This document shows, piece after piece, positions 58,183 through 64,000 of a stretch of 64,000 nucleotides of DNA (the first letter of the stretch is position 1; each line of letters opens with the position of its first letter). Under the pieces are notes generated by a model. It saw only the letters and a program-made list of their open reading frames with translations. It made no database searches and was not told where the DNA came from. The stretch is from NCBI GenBank assembly GCA_019426215.1, contig CM033400.1, positions 17,530,568-17,594,567 of the forward strand, read 5' to 3'. The DNA comes from Buddleja alternifolia (lineage: Eukaryota > Streptophyta > Magnoliopsida > Lamiales > Scrophulariaceae). Both the position numbers and the translations under genes were made by a program.

Positions 58183-60269
58183 TGTTGGGTTTCGCGAATA
58201 ACATAAACGCAGCGGAAGGATTTCAAATTTTTTTATTTTAAAACCCAAAGTTGAATTCAATGATCGTATATTCAAATTGATCAATACACTTAACGAATAA
58301 TCACTTACCCGTTAGAGCGAAGTTGTTGGAGACTTTTCTTCTTCCTTCAAAAGTAAAAAATTTGAAGCTTTGATATCTTCAATCCTTGTGTGTAATTTTC
58401 AAATCTTGAACTTGGTCCGAACAACAACAATACGTCGTCTCTAAATTGTCACGCACGGATCGATAAACGAAAAATTCCCACTAAATTCTCTAAGGGGGCA
58501 ACAGCTAGTGTATTAGAGAGGGGAGGAGTCCTTATATACCTCATGACTTATTGAACAAGTCAAAACAAAAGAGCCCTAAAATTGAGCATCACTCGGAAGC
58601 CCAATGAGGCCTTAATAGGCGTCCATTTGGATGCTACTTTAAGCCCCGGGAATTGTTTTATTTTAATTAATTTTTTATTCAATTAATAATTTATTACATC
58701 CAATAAATAAATAAATTAATTAAATAACTAAATTAATTAGATAAATTAATTCATTAATATATTTCCCTAGAAAATTAATTAATAATTAATTTTACCCTTA
58801 TAATCAATTATTTCATCTAATGAATAATTAATTATTTAATTTATCCAATAAATTAAAACTCCTAGAAGAAAAATAGAAACTCCTTTTTCATTTTTCTTTA
58901 TCAATCTTTTAGCGTGACTCTTTAGGTTTGTTTCGTTTGACAATGAGAGGAAACCAAAGGAAGTAGGTAACACCTAGCCAGTCATGTGGCCCACTTCGTA
59001 GCCCAAACGAAAATGAATGAATAGATCATTCCGCAACCTCCCAATCGTAAATGCTGTGTAAGTATAAACCCTTTGTTCGTGTACCCCAGTCAAGTGAGAG
59101 TCATGATTATGTCAAACTCACTGGACTTGACCATATGTATTAATTAGGGTTAAATGCAAAAAACCCCCTTGTGATATAACGTTTTTGCTAAAAACCCCAT
59201 GTGATCAAGAAATAGCCTAAAAAACCCCCGTGTTCTTAAAAAATCTGCAAAAGTTGCTTTTTGTAAAAAAAGACGAGCGTGTTTTTCATGTTTTTCAATT
59301 TTATTGACATACTTATTTGTTATTTATATACTCTCCAAACAACATAAAAGGCAAAATAGTATTATTTCACCCAAAAAACACATATTTCTTTCTATTTTTT
59401 TTTTTTACAAAAAGAGACTTTTTGCAGACTTTTTAAGAACACGGGGGAGGGGGTTAGGCTATTTCGTGATCACATGGGTTTTTTTTAGCAAAAAACTTAT
59501 ATCACGGGGTTTTTTTTTTGCATTTAACTAGTATTAATTGTAATAATACGAGATCATTGAGATCGATTTAGTGACCAAAGCACAATCGTCTCTTTTTTCT
59601 TTGGCTAAAGACTTTTTATTTATCTATAATCACATAGGGTACTTTCTCACTCACTTATGAGAGAACAAATCCCATTTAGATATCAGTTAAGACTACCATT
59701 TGCCCATCAAACTGCATTTCGAGGTCGACCCTACCAACGGGTGAATTGGATATAACTACTCTAATGAAATACTTGACGTCACAAATGCATCTTCAGCATG
59801 ATGTTTTAGGTCAAAGGTTTACTATTAATCAGTTCTGTCATTGACAGTCATAGAGTAAAAACTCATGTGACAGAATTGATGCGAGTTGTGTTCGAGCATA
59901 TCAGTTCCACTGATGTGCCTATAATCTTAATCTCCTACCATCCCATGGTACTAGACAGGCACTCCCATGCCAGACATAAGATTGTACAATTGTTCTAAGT
60001 CTTTATTTGTCCATTCAGACTTCACTTTACTTGCGAACTTGTTTTTAGTAATCAAGATCGATTTCTCTAGTGCCACTCTTCCTATCCCATAGGAAGTAGA
60101 GGGATCGCACTGAAAAGATGGACAAAACGTTTTACACTACTTATAGATGCATATAAGATTTAAGTGAAAACTAAATAACACCTTTATTTATACTATCGAA
60201 ATAAGTCAATTACAAGATAGATGCCCTATCATTCTATTCTCTATGGCATCTGAGGGCATAATCCTAACA
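58183..60269 (-). repeat. Copia D 3' LTR with MITE insertion
   Basis: On the minus strand it begins TGTTAGGATTATGCCCTC and ends TTCGCGAAACCCAACA. Length without the MITE and its duplication is about 1.69 kb, close to the 1.78-kb Copia B LTR. Confidence 0.88.
59146..59530. mobile_element. MULE-type MITE inside the Copia D LTR
   Basis: Inverted ends share gttaaatgcaaaaaa, then a gatata and ccccgtg/cacggggg block and cacatggg. The flanking gtattaatt is identical at 59137-59145 and 59531-59539. Both arms have ctttttgcaga/ctgcaaaag words. The plus frame at 59304-59531 is repeat-borne. Confidence 0.9.
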
Positions 60270-60278
60270 ATGTCTCAT

Positions 60279-61012
60279 TTACACCCAATGCCACTCATTG
60301 TGGTATCTTATACCCATCCCTTCCAGGTATCGGTCCAGAATAGCCTGAGGTAGTGGTTTGGTGAACGTGTCAGCTATATTGTCAGCTGAGGCTATTTTTT
60401 GCCTTGCTATTTCTCCTCTGCCAACGATCTCTCTGATGATGTGAAATCTTCTCTCAATGTTTTTAAACTTTTTATGAGACCTTGGTTCCTTTGCTTGCGC
60501 TATTGCTCCATTGTTATCACAATAAAGTAGCAACGGGAGCTGTGAACTAGGAACCACTTCTAGTTCTCCAAGGAACTTTCTCATCCAAACAACTTCTTTG
60601 GCTGCCTCTGAGGCTGCCACATATTCAACTTCAGTGGTGGAATCCACCATTAAGCGTGAAAACAAACCTTGAAGTGAATTTTCGGTCATCGACATCTGAC
60701 TGGAAATCCGAGTCAGTGTAACCTTCCATCTTCAGGTCTCCACCTCCATAGACGAGAATCATATCCATAGTTCTTTTGAGATACTTTAGGTTATTTTTCA
60801 CAGCTATCCAATGTTCCTTTCTCAGGTTTGCCTGAAATCGACTCACCACGCTTACAGCATAGGCAATATCGGGTCTTGTATACAGCATTGCATATATTAG
60901 GCTACCAACTGCAGAGGCATAGGGTACTTTACTCATCTCCTCTCTATCTTACTCACTTTGAGGACACATAGATTTAGACAAGTGTACTCTATGTCTCATG
61001 GGAAGAAACCCA
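60279..61012 (-). pseudogene. Copia D RNase H and reverse transcriptase C-terminus
   Basis: The minus-strand frames carry VPYASAVGSLIYAMLYTRPD and IAYAVSVVSRFQANLRKEHW (60936-60800), then GYTDSDFQSDVDDRK and, in a second frame, STTEVEYVAASEAAKEVVWM and IERRFHIIREIVGRGEIA, ending ADTFTKPLPQAILDRYLEGM. A frame change occurs near 60650-60690. The sequence upstream of 61012 is abruptly replaced by plus-strand gag. Confidence 0.88.
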
Positions 61013-61420
61013 CTTATGAAATTACTCGAAAGAAATGTTCTGATTGGACCCAACTACATGGAATGGCTCGCGATCTTAAGGAATGTCCTAAGTGAATAGT
61101 CGATTGGATATGTGTTCGAAATGGATCGTCCTCCTGTTCCTAAGAGGAATGAGGATGAGAAAGTTCACCTGGCTCATTTTAGCTCACTTTCTTAATCTTG
61201 CAGTTTCTTCCTGATTCCTTCTTCCAATTTGTGGTTAACTTTAACTGCAATGAGATAGAGTGCAATTTAGCTGGGCTAATGAACAAGTTGATTACTACAC
61301 AATCTCAAATGAAACCAAAGGGAAAGGAAACTGCCTTGATCATTTCTTCTGGACCTAAAAAGTCTAAGCCTAAGAAGAAGAAGAACAAGAAGTAGCCTGG
61401 CAAGCTTGGAGCTGAAGGGG
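61013..61420 (+). pseudogene. Two plus-strand gag pieces inserted in Copia D
   Basis: 61016-61186 reads on the plus strand as a gag N-terminus of a related but different family (LLERNVLIGPNYMEWLAIL, one in-frame TAG, then GYVFEMDRPPVPKRNEDEK). 61190-61395 reads on the plus strand as the Copia B type gag middle (QFVVNFNCNEIECNLAGLMN, then SQMKPKGKETA and a Lys-rich tail), equivalent to Copia B 27757-27975. Both are opposite to the surrounding element. Confidence 0.8.
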
Positions 61421-61424
61421 GCGT

Positions 61425-61680
61425 TCAAAAGGGCATCTTATCATGTGACCTTTGAAGTTCATTGGTCATAGAACCCAGCATGTATCCTTTCACCCGGATG
61501 TTGTCCTTGACCCATTTTTCATGGGCTTGGACCTCTTCCTCATTGGCACGTGTCCTGGCTGTAGCCGCCGGAATATCGGCCTCCAAGACGTATCTCAGAG
61601 ATTCCATATTGAGGACAATCGTCAAATTTCTAAGTCAGTCCACATAATTCAGTCCAGTAAGGGTATTCTTTTCGAGTAGT
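61425..61680 (-). pseudogene. Copia D gag N-terminus
   Basis: On the minus strand it reads IVLNMESLRYVLEADIPAA, then NEEEVQAHEKWVKDNIRVKG and SMTNELQRSHDKM, homologous to Copia B 27281-27550. It stops at the junction with the inverted gag piece. Confidence 0.85.
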
Positions 61681-63911
61681 ATTGAAAGAGGGTTTGTCAT
61701 TTTGAGAGAGATTAACGAGAAAATAACTGCAAAAATAAACCAGATTAATTTAGATTACTTGTATTTGACTTAACCAAGAAAAATTAAGGACTTAAAATTT
61801 ATCTTGGCTCCCACTGTATTTTTCGAATCCCACACTCCCATGTGAAAATCGAGAATCATCATTGGTATCAATTCCACACCGGGTATTGAGGTCCTCAATT
61901 AATTACATGGGTTGCAACCTAACCGATTTCTGGCTCATTAAATTAATTGAAGTGATATCTAACATCAATTTATCCAATAAATATTTTAATACCTTTCCCC
62001 ATAGTTCACCAAGCCGCAACCTAACCGATTTCTTGACTCGTGAACTACCCAAGTTCATTCCCACTAACTCCTATAATCTAACATTTGAATTTCACTTTGC
62101 AACCGAACAGGTTTCTGGGTTGAAATATGTTTCGATTAAGGCATTCCATGCACTTAATAAAATTTCAAATTATTTCTAAATGCATAACCCCCATAACTGG
62201 GATATAGTAATTATAATTTTAGAAGGCACACAGAAATCTCTCACTCGGCAGGTGCCAATGCGCTGACGTAAGGACAGTCAGACTTAGGACATAGGCAATT
62301 TAAGGCTGTTAACCTTCGCTTCAGTCGGTAGAAAAAGGGAATTTCTCTCACAAAGGTCGATAGTATCTTTTTCTAACTCGGTATTATTTATTTGGGAGAA
62401 TTTAAATTGTCAAATGTTTGGTCTCACTTTGCACATTAGCCAATTTATATAGCACAACTATTACATATTGAACATGCATAAATTATACTTCTAATAAATA
62501 TGCCTATCAATACTATCATGGAATTTAATAAATAAATCCATTTACACTCGATCATGGACTTTTCTAGAGGGCCCGAGCCAATAGGTCATCACATGGAAGG
62601 GTAAGCAAAAAAACAAAACCTTACGGGCTTAAATAATTCTAAACTATTTTACTACAACAGCCCATGAAAGGAAAAGTAAATCGAACTTAACCTAAGTCCA
62701 TGATCAGTGTTACCGTCACATAAGACATGCTCGCATCAATTAATACATGCTCGCAACATTTAATAAATGCTTGCAATATTAAAACACTTATGTTGATATT
62801 TAAAATTTTAGTCCAACTAAAAAGTCCTTTAATAAATTTCCAATTTTTATATATTAAGTATTTCAATTAAAATTATTCGAGTCCTACTAGATGACTTAGA
62901 TATACAAAATTCAAAATTAAGTATATCTACCTTTAATTAAAATAATATTAGTCCAACTAAATAAATACATAAAAATGGAATTCTATTTTATTTTGATTTA
63001 ACGCAACCATTAAATGAAAAAACTTTTATTTGATTAAAGAATTAATTATTAACCATCCAAGAAAAATAATTTATATTCTTAATTCAAATATTTAAGTAAT
63101 TTCCAAGTCGAGAAAAAAATTAATAATATTTAATGTATAAATTAATTATTAATCTCCAAGAAAAATAATTAATTTATTCCAATTAAATATTTTTATTCCA
63201 GTTAACCTTATTGGGCTCGATTTCATCAAACCCAAGTTACCATCCTTTTGGTCTATTTGGATTTAACTCAATTGGGCTCAAATTAATTAATTAGGAAAAA
63301 GATGCACACACTATTAATTTCTATTGGCTATTTTTTAATTAAAATCCAAATCACCTATCCAATGGCCCATTTGGAATTAATTAAATTAAGCCCAAACTAA
63401 TTAATAAGTCGAAATTGACAAAATTTATAATTGGGCTTAATTTAATTATACCGGATCATCATCCTTTTGACCCATCCAGATAATTAAATTTATCCAAAGT
63501 CAAATTGCAATTTTCACCCAATACATAGCCCATTTACTGACCCAGATCCAAGACCCAAATCAGCGGGTCGTGTGTCGGAACACATCACCCGTCAGGCCAT
63601 GCACACGACCCGTCGGGCTATGTGCGAGTGGCCAGGCCACGTGTGCAGCATGCGCGCACAGCTTGCGCGAGTGCCCAGCACGAGCGCAGCTGCTGCGCGC
63701 GACTGTTTAGGGCTCTTCGAGCCCCGTTTTTCCTCGTTTCTTGATTTTTTACATAATCACAAATATACCCAAATTTACAATAAATATAAAAAATCAAAAT
63801 CCATGATTAAAACCATAAAAATGCAAATTTAATTAACACATAATCGCATGCTTCAAAAACACATATTATGCATATCATAAATCACATAAACACAATTAAA
63901 TATGTGAATCA
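61681..63911 (-). other. Copia D untranslated leader
   Basis: Mirror counterpart of the Copia B leader: ctcgcatcaattaatacatg words near 62730, aaccgaacaggtttctgg near 62100 and a GC-rich island at 63560-63730 with gcgcgc words. The two short plus frames in this stretch (61862-62179 and 63572-63832) are antisense artefacts. Confidence 0.65.
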
Positions 63912-63931
63912 GAGATTGACTCTGATACTAC

Positions 63932-64000
63932 TGTTGGGTTTTGCGAAAACTAACATAAACGCAACGGAAAGATTTCAAAAAAATTTATTTTAAAACTCAA
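63932..64000 (-). repeat. Copia D 5' LTR, distal end only
   Basis: On the minus strand it ends TTTTCGCAAAACCCAACA next to the primer site. The rest lies beyond the window. Confidence 0.85.

Larger units (their letters stand above)
58183..64000 (-). mobile_element. Copia D: Ty1/copia element, minus strand, rearranged, runs off the window
   Basis: The 3' LTR is 58183-60269 (containing a MITE). RNase H and reverse transcriptase remnants follow at 60279-61012, a mosaic gag at 61013-61680, a leader to 63911, a primer site (tagtatcagagtc on the minus strand, about 63912-63930) and the start of the 5' LTR from 63932. Gag and LTR resemble Copia B, so both belong to one family. Protease, integrase and the first part of reverse transcriptase are deleted. 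Confidence 0.88.

Noticed and set aside
61862..62179. 105-codon plus-strand frame
   Set aside because: It is antisense to the Copia D leader, matches the reverse complement of the Copia B leader and starts at a non-ATG codon or by chance.

Overview
The window is AT-rich nuclear DNA of a flowering plant, most likely a eudicot. It has GT-AG introns, auxin-carrier, F-box/FBD, RWP-RK and WOX-type genes, plant Ty1/copia elements, an L1-type LINE, and CACTA, hAT and Mutator-type elements. Most of the 64 kb is nested transposable elements in several stages of decay. Only four stretches look like host-type genes: a broken PIN-LIKES (PILS) gene (505-3248, minus), a broken F-box/FBD gene (7836-10395, minus), an RKD/RWP-RK gene (about 11323-12021, plus) and an apparently intact WOX13-like homeobox gene (51001-52468, minus).

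Left part (1-15.7 kb). Position 1-400 is the right end of an element sitting in a TA microsatellite; its sister copy is at 45904-48122. The PILS gene follows, with a 1.24-kb MULE-type element in its third intron and a palindromic MITE in its upstream region. From 3900 to 13883 the ends match as one CACTA-type element of about 10 kb, with a 3-bp ATT duplication. No CACTA transposase was seen inside, but the F-box/FBD gene (itself hit by a hAT element with an 8-bp duplication), the RKD gene and several smaller insertions lie within it.

Middle (15.7-45.6 kb). A foldback element built from roughly 185-bp tandem units (17.1-35.6 kb) is split by Copia A (18389-33427, matching LTRs, 5-bp AAATG duplication). 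Copia A in turn holds a solo LTR (21583-23198) and Copia B (about 24672-32980). A LINE fragment sits near the foldback centre. Next come a MULE-type element carrying a 25-bp minisatellite (35768-36847), a SINE with a 16-bp duplication, a GRF zinc-finger fragment and a nearly complete but frameshifted LINE (39.7-45.1 kb).

Right part (45.6-64 kb). A 4.26-kb MULE-type element with about 200-bp terminal inverted repeats and a perfect 9-bp duplication contains the TA-targeting element and a further MITE. The WOX13-like gene follows. A 2.45-kb near-palindromic foldback element with a perfect 9-bp duplication lies about 260 bp upstream of its ATG. Beyond that are an inverted pair of copia-type LTRs with a MITE at the apex, and a minus-strand copia element (58183 to beyond 64000) with inverted gag pieces.

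No prokaryotic operon, CRISPR array or rRNA is present. The genes do not form a pathway. What links the region is repeated insertion, in particular large hairpin-forming elements close to a developmental regulator. Several open frames quoted here start at non-ATG codons, and this is stated where it matters.
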